From a bacterium (GTDB taxonomy: Archaea > Thermoplasmatota > Thermoplasmata > Lutacidiplasmatales > UBA184), in contig JAKBKR010000016.1 of NCBI GenBank assembly GCA_021832495.1, forward strand, positions 1-14,198: 14,198 nucleotides of DNA. Reading direction: 5' to 3'. Shown piece after piece: positions 7,637-14,133 of the stretch. Position 1 is the first letter of the stretch. Every line of letters starts with the position of its first letter. Below the pieces are notes generated by a model that did not search any database, was not told the DNA's origin, and saw only the letters and a program-made list of their open reading frames with translations. The translations under genes and the position numbers were made by a program.

Positions 7637-7902
7637 CGTTCCCAGCCTCTAATCTTGTCAGGCCGTTCGACCTTCAAGTCAGTTCTCCTAGGAGGGTCAG
7701 GAGAATCAGGAGAAGCCGGACGGTGGCCGACTCGTCTTGAAGATTCCATGGAACCGCAACAGGTGAGGTTCGGCCCCTTTCGATGGACGACCGTCAAACC
7801 GCGAACATCACGCCGCGCCGGTACTGTCCCAGCTCGAGAAAGTGGCCTTCATGATCCTTGTCCAGGTGCCGCGGGTGGGGGACGAGGGTGGTTCGCGGGA
7901 CC
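7637..7902. other. Intergenic region between PhoU-like and 12-helix protein genes
   Basis: No gene is convincing in these 266 bases. They contain a 10-bp palindrome CTCCTAGGAG (7685-7694) next to a tandem duplication of TCAGGAGAA (7697-7705 and 7706-7714), 50-80 nt upstream of the membrane protein's start. No clear TATA box is visible on the minus strand, so where transcription of the membrane protein-ctaB pair begins is open. Confidence 0.3.
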
Positions 7903-9006
7903 TTACTCGGGGGGAGTGGAATCTCCAGCGGGCACGGAGGGGTGACCCGACATGTTGATCACCTCAGGCTCCACGGCGCGATTGATTGCTATCTCATTCA
8001 CGATCTTGAGCATCTCGAGCCCGGTCACGATACGGAAAATGATGTCGTGAAGGTGAAGGGCCATCTCCTTGGATCTGGCGCGCATCACCGCTTTGTGACC
8101 TTCGACGGAAACCGTTCGGCCGGCAGTCTCGATCCCATCCAGGGTCCTGCTAGCCTCTTGTTGCTCCGCGCCGTACAACGCCCGCATAGTGAGGCGAAGA
8201 TGGGAATCGAAGGCTTCGACCTGGCGGGCGATCACCTCCCTGATTTCTTGAGAGGGGGGTTCTTTCATTCTGAGGAGGGCGTCGATCTCCTTGTCCATGC
8301 CATGGATGAGATCTCCGACTACTTCGAGGACCTTAGCCACCATCCGATACCCCAATTGGAAGTGGTGACTGGGAACCCCGATGGAGCGGGCGAACTGAAA
8401 ATTATTGGAGGCCAAAAGGATCTGGCGTGCGATCAGGAAGTAAAAACGGTCAATTTCGTCCTCGATGGAATCCACGCGGTCCAAGGGTTGAGGAACTCCT
8501 TTCTCCAGCGTTTCCTGAGAGATCTTCAGCAACATGTGGAGCATCTGGGCGACTCGTTCAAGAAGAACTGAGAGCTTGTGCTTGGAGGGATCCACGAACA
8601 CTTGGAACTCTACTAGGTCATCCTTCTCGACGACCAAGCTCATCCCCACCATGTGGCTGGCGGTCTGATTGATCATCTTCATCCGCCTCCGACATTCCTC
8701 GCTAATGTGGCGAATTTGAATCCGGTCATGACCGGTAATGTAGGCCCCAACCAGTAAGCGACAGACAAGGTTCGGGGATGCTTCGCTGGCATCGATCACT
8801 AAGGGGGAGGGTGTTCCCTCAGGGGTGTTTCTCGATGAGACTCTAAGCACCAAAGCTCCATCTTCCATATCATGAAAGCTCAGGGTGTCCCCATTCCGAA
8901 TGTTCATGGCCTCCGTCCAAAACTTGGGCAAAGTGACCGAAAGAGAGGAGCCTCCTGTCCTCTGCACCCGTCGGGTCTCCAGAGGTGCAGACTCTTGCTC
9001 AGTCAT
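7903..9006 (-). CDS. AbrB-PhoU fusion, archaeal phosphate-type regulator
   Basis: This archaeal form of PhoU carries its own DNA-binding domain, unlike bacterial PhoU. Residues about 10-55 are an AbrB/SpoVT swapped-hairpin domain (TRRVQRTGGSSLSVTLPKFW, then IRNGDTLSF). The rest is helical, with two PhoU-type bundles. The metal-binding acidic motif appears as RVDSIEDEIDRFYFL near 177-191, and a matching ending lies near DIIFRIVTGLEMLKIVNEIAINR (321-343). The 367-residue length is close to the family norm. It probably senses phosphate status with a Pst-type transporter and regulates genes, but no pst genes are visible here. The ATG is preceded by GAGGG at short spacing. A TATA-like GATTATGG lies about 60 nt upstream on the minus strand. 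The family call is strong; the specific regulon is unknown. Confidence 0.88.
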   Translation of the reverse strand: MTEQESAPLETRRVQRTGGSSLSVTLPKFWTEAMNIRNGDTLSFHDMEDGALVLRVSSRNTPEGTPSPLVIDASEASPNLVCRLLVGAYITGHDRIQIRHISEECRRRMKMINQTASHMVGMSLVVEKDDLVEFQVFVDPSKHKLSVLLERVAQMLHMLLKISQETLEKGVPQPLDRVDSIEDEIDRFYFLIARQILLASNNFQFARSIGVPSHHFQLGYRMVAKVLEVVGDLIHGMDKEIDALLRMKEPPSQEIREVIARQVEAFDSHLRLTMRALYGAEQQEASRTLDGIETAGRTVSVEGHKAVMRARSKEMALHLHDIIFRIVTGLEMLKIVNEIAINRAVEPEVINMSGHPSVPAGDSTPPE

Positions 9007-9351
9007 CGGCCCTCTGCGCGAGAAAGTGTGGAAAAGTGTCAGGTCCCCTAGCGTTCATCAATCTCCATAATCACTCAGGGTATGTGAAGGTGGCGGGGCG
9101 TTGCCTGACTATAGAATGATAATTCACGGAGAAAAAAGAGGAAACCACTGTAGCTTATCAAAAGATGATTAGTTTCCAACTAGCCATGCTGGAAAGGGTT
9201 CTGTGGTTTTCAAAGGAAATGTTGCGAAGATCGCTAGACCAGCCGAGACTGGTCTATTCGTAGGCGCTCTTATTGGATTACTGACCGTCGAGTAAATAGC
9301 TTGATGTCGCCCGTCGATTTCTGCGCCCTCCATCTGTAACTCCAAGTTCCG
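9007..9351. other. Intergenic region upstream of the PhoU-like gene
   Basis: This roughly 345-bp, comparatively AT-rich region separates the minus-strand PhoU-like gene from the plus-strand envelope cluster and must hold the PhoU-like promoter (TATA-like GATTATGG, minus strand, 9065-9072). It also contains a strong inverted repeat at 9235-9256. A 30-codon GTG-started open stretch at 9203-9295 ends in a hydrophobic segment but is too short to call. Confidence 0.4.
9235..9256. repeat. Inverted repeat TAGACCAG / CTGGTCTA
   Basis: Eight-base arms (9235-9242 and 9249-9256) pair perfectly around a 6-nt loop. The element lies in non-coding DNA about 117 nt before the first candidate start of the envelope cluster and 230 nt from the PhoU-like start. 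It could be an operator or an RNA hairpin. No T-tract follows. Confidence 0.4.
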
Positions 9352-9459
9352 ATGAGACTCGACCGGGCCCGGTTTCGAGAGCACCCAGTTCTGCTCCGGG
9401 CTCTTGCCTTGTCCATCACTATCATGGCATGGCCCCTTGTTGTGGCGGTCGCAGGATGA
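9352..9459 (+). CDS. Possible 35-residue single-helix membrane peptide
   Basis: ATG at 9352 opens a 35-codon frame ending at TGA 9457-9459. It encodes a basic N-terminus (MRLDRARFREH) followed by one hydrophobic helix (about 14-35, LLRALALSITIM then AWPLVVAVAG). The stop is 3 nt before the start of the next membrane-protein gene, and its last codons supply the AGGATGATG sequence that would act as that gene's ribosome binding region. Positive-inside charge and tight spacing argue that it is real. There is no clear ribosome binding site or TATA box of its own. It could be chance, or the remnant of a longer gene. Confidence 0.35.
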   Translation: MRLDRARFREHPVLLRALALSITIMAWPLVVAVAG

Positions 9460-9462
9460 TGC

Positions 9463-10053
9463 ATGGAGACGGAGTTCGTAAACACAAAAGGAACATATCC
9501 AACGTCCTATCTCATCGGGTACTTCACCACCTGGGTACTGGTCTTTTTCGGTACACTGTCGTACGGAATGTATTTGGGCAGAGGTACGGAATACAGTATC
9601 GAGATTGGCGCGCTAATCGGCACTTTTGTCTTTGCGTGGATGGCGATCATGGGAACGCTCTTGATGAAGGGCGTAACTCCTGCAACAATAACGATAACAG
9701 ACACTAGCGTTATTGGAGCGTACCATTCAAACGTATCACATGGACTTTATGAAAGGAAGTGGGAAATGCCATTTGAGCGCATCTACAAGGTAAATACATC
9801 GACGTTTGGATGCTATGTCTCTGCTTACCGAGGGGCTGAGTTCGACATGAAGAAGCCCTTCCCTCAGCCAGGGGCGGGTGGCTATATGCCCCTGAACCTA
9901 GAAAACGCAAGGCATGTGAAGAAGGCGTGGGAAGATTGGACAAGAACTAATGTCGTGAGCGTTGGCGAGGATCATGGCCGTCGCACTGTTGTTTTTCGGA
10001 GGGAGTCCCCAGAACACGTGAAAAAAGTCCCCCCTCCCTTCTTAAGAAGATAA
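9463..10053 (+). CDS. Two-helix membrane protein with PH-like domain, unknown function
   Basis: The 196-residue protein has two hydrophobic helices near 15-37 and 46-68, then a strand-rich domain from about 72 to 135 (TITITDTSVIGAYHS, then WEMPFERIYKV). The pattern of a beta stretch followed by [IM]P-x-x-x-I-x-x-V recalls bacterial PH-like (bPH) domains at the membrane surface. A conserved block PLNLENARHVKKAWEDW (143-159) recurs in similar form in the gene at 12569, so the two are probably paralogues. The tail is basic and proline-rich. Codon use is more AT-rich than in the ABC genes. ATG at 9463 is the first start in frame after a stop at 9457. No enzyme motif is seen. Confidence 0.7.
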   Translation: METEFVNTKGTYPTSYLIGYFTTWVLVFFGTLSYGMYLGRGTEYSIEIGALIGTFVFAWMAIMGTLLMKGVTPATITITDTSVIGAYHSNVSHGLYERKWEMPFERIYKVNTSTFGCYVSAYRGAEFDMKKPFPQPGAGGYMPLNLENARHVKKAWEDWTRTNVVSVGEDHGRRTVVFRRESPEHVKKVPPPFLRR

Positions 10054-10298
10054 CCCGCCCAGCAACCATCCTAGAGATTGTCGTAAGATCCTCGAGAAAG
10101 GGTCCACGGTTTCCCACCCTGCCCAAGCCATGACCGTTTCGAGCGACCTCGTTCCCTTTGCGAAGGGGAAAGGAAGGGAAACCCGGGTGCTCGATATTCG
10201 CAAGATTACGTGGAGGGCGGCACATACACCCCGAGGTCCTGTGAGGATAGTCGCCTCGTTGGGGATATCCGCAGCGGAGCTTATCCTTTATCGGAACC

Positions 10299-10306
10299 CT
10301 ATATGT
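10299..10306 (+). promoter_or_regulatory. TATA box of the YVTN surface-protein gene
   Basis: CTATATGT is centred about 26 nt upstream of the ATG at 10329, with a purine-rich GGAA just before it as a possible BRE. This is the spacing expected between a TATA box and the transcription start in archaea, so the transcript would begin at or next to the ATG (leaderless). It also decides between that ATG and the TTG at 10317. Confidence 0.5.
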
Positions 10307-10328
10307 ACGTGGATCCTTGAATATACGT

Positions 10329-12404
10329 ATGCGGGCTGATGGATCTTTGTCTCTCGAAAAGTGTGTTCACAGTCGTCAGATTCTCATTCCTTCAAAGTTT
10401 GTTGAGACTGGCGCTGGCAGGAAGACGTGGGACCGTCGCGCTCGCAAGGCGGTGGCTGTACTGTTGCTGTCCTTCGTCCTGTTGATTAGCCAGGGCCTCC
10501 CCGTATCCACTGTGGGCAGGCATGCCACATCGGATCATGTCTCGTTACCTCCGGCACTTGTGCCGATGAGCGGTACACGACCCGCCCTAGACAATGGAAT
10601 CGTAAGAACCGGCGGGCTGGTCGCAGCGCACGTCATATCGACAATCCCCGTAGGAGTTGCACCCAGCCACATTGAGTTCGTTCCTTCGAACGGCGACCTG
10701 TATGTCTCGAATTCCCAGTCCCAGAACTTGTCGGTCATAAACGGCAACCTGAACAGAGTGACAACCACTGTCCGATTACCTGGGGGACCAAGTCCCCCGG
10801 GAATGCCTGGCGAGTTTGCCTACAATCCCAGAACGAATCTGCTTTACGCAACCCTATGCGGTAGTTGCAATGGATTCGGAAGTGGAACCAACGTCTCTGT
10901 AATCAACACAACAGATAACTCTGTTGTTTCCAATATTGTTGTTGGAGACAACCCTTACTACGCCCTCTACGATTCTTCAAATGGTTACCTCTATGTGTTG
11001 GATGGGGGAGTATTCTTCCCCCTGTCGGGATATGCGTCGGAAGTCAACACAAGGACCAACCAGACAACCAACGTGACAACCGGCGTAGGTCCATGGCAAG
11101 CCCTTTTGAACCCTGTACTGAGCGAGGTGTTCGTGACTGATTTCGGATCCAATGTGGTTTCCGTAATCGACAGTTCGACAGGCATGGTCATTGAGAACAT
11201 CACTGTTGGCTCTGAACCTGCAGGTGATGCTTACGACCCGGCCAACACCATGATCTACGTGGCAAACACAAACTCAAGCAACCTCAGCATCATCAATGGA
11301 GGCACCGACCGGGTCGTTTCCAACGTTGCAGTTGGGTCGGAACCGTGGAATGTCACTTATGATCCCTCCAACGGTGAGGTCTTCGTTGTGAACTATGGCT
11401 CGGGGAATGTTACCATTCTTAACGACACCACGAACAGGGTGGTCGCAAACCTCGGTGTGGGCATAGACCCGCTCGAGGCAGTCTACGACCCACTCAACGG
11501 TGACATCTACGTGGTAAATGCTAACTCCAATTCGGTTAGCATCATCAACGGAAGCAGCAACGCAGTGGTGGCCAACGTCTCGGTAGGATCGATTCCAGCG
11601 GATGCGACCCTTGACCCCGCCAATGGCGACCTGTACGTCGTGAATTCCAATTCCAACTCGGTGAGCGTCATTGCGTGGCTTCGTGTCTCATCGTTTTCGG
11701 CGACGTCGACGAACCTCGAGGCAGGCCAATCAACCTCCTTGGACGTCATCACGACGGGTGGCGGGTTGATGCCGATGACCTACAATTATACAGGTCTACC
11801 TCCGGGATGCACCGACGCGGACGTGTCCGTCCTGCATTGCACTCCGTCCCAGGCCGGTGTGTTCAATGTCCGCGTGGTGGTCTCCCAAGGTGCGGGGAAC
11901 ACCGCAGAGGCCAACTTGACCCTCGACGTCCATCCGGCGGTGACCGTCTCTTCCTTCGCCGCAACCCCCAATCCAACTTACGTGGGGAAGAGCGTATCAT
12001 TCCAAGTGGCGGTCTCTCAGGGAGTCCCACCCTACGGATACGCGTATTCGGGTCTCCCTCTTGGATGCAAGACTGCGGACTCCCCGACTCTTAGCTGTCA
12101 GCCCGAGTCCGCGGGGACCTACACCGTCAGGGTCACAGTACAGGATAGTCTCAACGTGAGCACAAGTCGCACACTCCGTGTCGTTGTGCAAAACTCCCTC
12201 TTCGGGCTTCCAGAGTATGAAGGACTTGCCATCATTGGCCTGGTGATCGTCATGTTGGCGGCCGTCACCGCAGTAGTTCTTTGGATCAGGAGAAGGAAGA
12301 AGTCCGAACCAGGGCCTGTCTCGCAAGGGGCTACCGAAGACGCGACAGTGAGAGCAAGGCCCAAGAGCCCAGTAGAACCGACGAGGAAGGACCCGACCTC
12401 CTAG
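10329..12404 (+). CDS. YVTN beta-propeller surface protein with two Ig-like domains and membrane anchor
   Basis: This is a probable glycosylated cell-surface protein. Counting from the ATG at 10329 (691 residues), a basic stretch and hydrophobic segment near 37-60 act as signal peptide or signal anchor. Seven to eight YVTN-type propeller blades follow (about 105-448); the later ones are regular 42-residue units of the form VGSxPxxxxYDPxNGxxYVVN, then SVSIING. Two Ig-like or PKD-like domains of about 82 residues follow (about 454-535 and 540-621). Each has a cysteine pair nine residues apart (GCTDADVSVLHC and GCKTADSPTLSC). A helix near 631-653 and a tail starting RRRKK anchor it in the membrane with the bulk outside. 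Asn-X-Ser/Thr sequons are abundant. The frame opens at TTG 10317, but the TATA box favours 10329. The long segment before the signal helix is unusual. Adhesion or sensing is inferred; no catalytic motif is seen. Confidence 0.88.
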   Translation: MRADGSLSLEKCVHSRQILIPSKFVETGAGRKTWDRRARKAVAVLLLSFVLLISQGLPVSTVGRHATSDHVSLPPALVPMSGTRPALDNGIVRTGGLVAAHVISTIPVGVAPSHIEFVPSNGDLYVSNSQSQNLSVINGNLNRVTTTVRLPGGPSPPGMPGEFAYNPRTNLLYATLCGSCNGFGSGTNVSVINTTDNSVVSNIVVGDNPYYALYDSSNGYLYVLDGGVFFPLSGYASEVNTRTNQTTNVTTGVGPWQALLNPVLSEVFVTDFGSNVVSVIDSSTGMVIENITVGSEPAGDAYDPANTMIYVANTNSSNLSIINGGTDRVVSNVAVGSEPWNVTYDPSNGEVFVVNYGSGNVTILNDTTNRVVANLGVGIDPLEAVYDPLNGDIYVVNANSNSVSIINGSSNAVVANVSVGSIPADATLDPANGDLYVVNSNSNSVSVIAWLRVSSFSATSTNLEAGQSTSLDVITTGGGLMPMTYNYTGLPPGCTDADVSVLHCTPSQAGVFNVRVVVSQGAGNTAEANLTLDVHPAVTVSSFAATPNPTYVGKSVSFQVAVSQGVPPYGYAYSGLPLGCKTADSPTLSCQPESAGTYTVRVTVQDSLNVSTSRTLRVVVQNSLFGLPEYEGLAIIGLVIVMLAAVTAVVLWIRRRKKSEPGPVSQGATEDATVRARPKSPVEPTRKDPTS
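11205..11672 (+). repeat. Tandem 126-bp coding repeats (YVTN blades)
   Basis: Three full units of 126 bp (11205-11330, 11331-11456, 11457-11582) and a partial fourth encode the most regular propeller blades. Phrases such as AAC-GG-GA-(C/G) before T-TACGT-GT and TCNGTNAGC recur in register. Earlier blades in the same protein (10644-11204) are more diverged and carry insertions. The regular block points to more recent duplication or gene conversion. Confidence 0.6.
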
Positions 12405-12542
12405 CGCGAGAAGAAGAGAGAACCCCCCCACACACCGAAAGAGATCGAGGGGGAGGCCCAGCTTTCGGCCGCATAGGTCGTTACAGTGCCATTGTTAGCC
12501 CCTCCCGCCAGCAAAGCACCTCTTTTGTCGATGGCAATACTC

Positions 12543-12549
12543 TTATATT
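12543..12549 (+). promoter_or_regulatory. TATA-like box of the second PH-like gene
   Basis: TTATATT begins 26 nt upstream of the GTG at 12569, inside an AT-rich patch (12537-12560) in otherwise GC-rich DNA. As with the YVTN gene, the spacing would place the transcript start at or next to the start codon. It therefore supports the GTG as the start of a leaderless gene. Confidence 0.45.
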
Positions 12550-12568
12550 CACCTAAAATACGAATCGC

Positions 12569-13132
12569 GTGCCTTACCCAAACGATACTCGGAAACAAGT
12601 CAGGAGTTTTTTTGTTTTTACGCAGTGCATTGCCGCGATTACCATAGTGGGCATGGTCATAGGTGAACCCTTCCTTCTCAGCGGAACTTGGACCCCCGTC
12701 ATTTCGCTCGGGCTGACCCCCATAATTGACTGGCTGACCGAGTTCGGGATTCTTGCTGGGGTCATTGCCATAGGGTTTGCTGTGAACCTCTATCTTGTCG
12801 TGCCGCCAGCCATCCGGACGTCAGCGGAGAAAGTGGATTTCCAACCGGACAGGATGACCGTATGGTTCCCGTCCCCTGAGGGGGGCGCCCTTGACACATC
12901 AAAGGTCGTCGAAATCCCGTACTCTGCCATCCAAGGGGTTCGAAAGGAGGGAACTCTTCTACCACCTAGAGTTTTTTGGAATGTTATGCCGACGTTGGAT
13001 TTCACTAAGGTGGAACCTCAATCGCCCGCGAGAGGCACGCCCCTCACTCCCGAGAACATGTCTCGCTTCCTTGCACAGTACGACTCATGGAAGAGCACAC
13101 ATCCCCAGCCTGGCTCACCCGTGGGCACCTGA
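12569..13132 (+). CDS. Two-helix membrane protein with PH-like domain, paralogue of the 9463 gene
   Basis: The 187-residue protein starts at GTG 12569, chosen because the frame offers no other start before the first helix and a TATA-like box lies about 25 nt upstream. Hydrophobic helices lie near 14-37 and 60-80, with a less hydrophobic stretch between. A strand-rich domain from about 88 to 150 follows (VDFQPDRMTVWFPSPEGG, then VVEIPYSAIQGVRKEG), resembling a PH-like fold next to a membrane. PLTPENMSRFLAQYDSW (158-174) matches PLNLENARHVKKAWEDW of the gene at 9463. The shared layout and motif make the two paralogues, and they bracket the YVTN gene. The C-terminus is short and proline-rich. 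No enzyme motif is seen and the function is unknown. Confidence 0.72.
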   Translation: MPYPNDTRKQVRSFFVFTQCIAAITIVGMVIGEPFLLSGTWTPVISLGLTPIIDWLTEFGILAGVIAIGFAVNLYLVVPPAIRTSAEKVDFQPDRMTVWFPSPEGGALDTSKVVEIPYSAIQGVRKEGTLLPPRVFWNVMPTLDFTKVEPQSPARGTPLTPENMSRFLAQYDSWKSTHPQPGSPVGT

Positions 13133-13495
13133 ACGTTCGCTTCGATCCTCCGGGAGGTATCTGCCCGGTTTGGGCGGAAAGCACCGGATGCCTCCAGCGA
13201 CAATGATCGCGTTCTGGAGGGGACCCCTGGCCTAGGGTTCGGACCGAGAACCCAAGCCATGGAAAGCGCGGACTCGACTTTTTCACCGTTCGGAGGATCT
13301 CAGACATACCCTAACGCCAAAGATCGCAGGGTTCGCTGATACCTGACCAAGGTTCCATTTTCACGGCGAACAAGCGTGTTCCGAGGATCGTGAGTCAGAT
13401 CCTCCCGAACACTCGTTCACAGACTCAGAGCGGCTAAGGTGACCCTCACACTTACATACGGTGGCTCATTCGAACATTCCTGAACCGCCCATCCC
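13133..13495. other. Structured intergenic region
   Basis: No convincing gene is seen in these 363 bases; the best open stretch from an ATG is 26 codons (13259-13339). The region is unusually rich in inverted repeats: GGGTTC/GAACCC (13235-13253), GAACA/TGTTC (13368-13381), the composite stem at 13376-13412, and GAAC/GTTC (13407-13418). A TATA-like TTACATA (13452-13458) lies about 40 nt before the next gene. An untranslated RNA or regulatory element is possible. Confidence 0.4.
13376..13412. repeat. Long composite hairpin
   Basis: GTGTTC (13376-13381) pairs with GAACAC (13407-13412), and GAGGATC (13383-13389) pairs with GATCCTC (13398-13404). Together they give 13 base pairs interrupted by one small internal loop (C opposite CC) and capped by an 8-nt loop. 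The outer arms also take part in overlapping alternative pairings (GAACA/TGTTC upstream, GAAC/GTTC downstream), so two or more folds are possible. It lies about 85 nt before the next gene. No T-tract follows. Confidence 0.5.
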
Positions 13496-13951
13496 ATGAA
13501 ACAGGGCTACCTCACTCTGCTGATCCTTGCTGCCCTCGGTGCGTTCCTATTCGCGAGTTCATGGTACCTTGCGGCAGATGACATTTGGTGGTGGTGGATT
13601 CCAGAAACCACTGGCGGAACCCTACTGTTGGCATGCCTGTTCGGATTGCCGGTCAATCTGGCCTACTACATGTACCGTGCCGAAGGAGGCCGCGAACCGG
13701 TTTCTCGCTGGATGGCTAGAGGAGTGTTTACTGCCGGGGTAGCAGTGTTTGCACTGAGTCTATCAATAGAGCTCGTCGTCGCTCCGCTGATTCCGGGGTG
13801 CCCTCTTTCCGATATCGGCAGCTATTGTGTTCCCCGATCCATACTGTGGGCAGGGGCTGGAATTTCCGGTGGGGTGGGTTTGTTTTCAGTTTGGGGGCTC
13901 ATGTACAAGAGGCCCTCCAAGGTGCCCGCGAATGACGTTCGCAGGTTGTAG
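13496..13951 (+). CDS. Small four-helix membrane protein, unknown function
   Basis: The 151-residue protein has hydrophobic helices near 5-26, 39-59, 75-98 and 115-136 and a short basic C-terminus, so both ends are probably cytoplasmic. Aromatic residues cluster after the first helix (WWWW at 31-34), as expected at a membrane interface. Two cysteines in the third loop (C102 and C111) could form a disulfide on the outside. I do not recognise a family. ATG at 13496 is used; it is followed by Lys and then the first helix. It lies in the same direction as the envelope cluster, but 363 bp from the preceding gene, so it probably has its own promoter. Confidence 0.6.
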   Translation: MKQGYLTLLILAALGAFLFASSWYLAADDIWWWWIPETTGGTLLLACLFGLPVNLAYYMYRAEGGREPVSRWMARGVFTAGVAVFALSLSIELVVAPLIPGCPLSDIGSYCVPRSILWAGAGISGGVGLFSVWGLMYKRPSKVPANDVRRL

Positions 13952-14042
13952 GGGTCCTGCTCGCTAAAGCGTCGTTGAGGCACACCGTCAGTGCGCTTGA
14001 GCCATTCGATACCGTCAATCTTGAACCTCAACTCTCAACGGA

Positions 14043-14068
14043 AAGGGGTATCCTAGAAGCGACCCCTT
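14043..14068. repeat. Inverted repeat AAGGGGT / ACCCCTT
   Basis: Seven-base arms (14043-14049 and 14062-14068) pair perfectly around a 12-nt loop, between the four-helix protein gene and the next start. It is about 65 nt before that start. It may be a transcript end for the upstream gene or an operator for the downstream one. No T-tract is present. Confidence 0.3.
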
Positions 14069-14133
14069 CGCAGGCGACTCAAGTCAAACACGGGCACGAT
14101 AAGCTTTTGCGCCTGCGTTACTTTATCAATGTG

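Noticed and set aside
7858..8571. 237-codon open frame on the plus strand
   Set aside because: It is antisense to the AbrB-PhoU gene, which has clear family motifs.
9203..9295. 30-codon GTG-started frame ending in a hydrophobic segment
   Set aside because: It is very short, has a stop just upstream and no start signal, and the 9235-9256 inverted repeat lies inside it. It might be a remnant but cannot be supported.
10038..10049. Palindrome CTTCTTAAGAAG
   Set aside because: It lies in the last codons of the PH-like protein gene (F-L-R-R), so coding explains it. It may still add to a transcript end, but there is no separate evidence.
10130..10339. 69-codon open frame before the YVTN gene
   Set aside because: It lacks a ribosome binding site or TATA box, its composition is nondescript, and it runs through the YVTN promoter and into its start.
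13259..13339. 26-codon ATG frame in the 13133-13495 gap
   Set aside because: It is too short, with no start signals and no hydrophobic or domain-like character.
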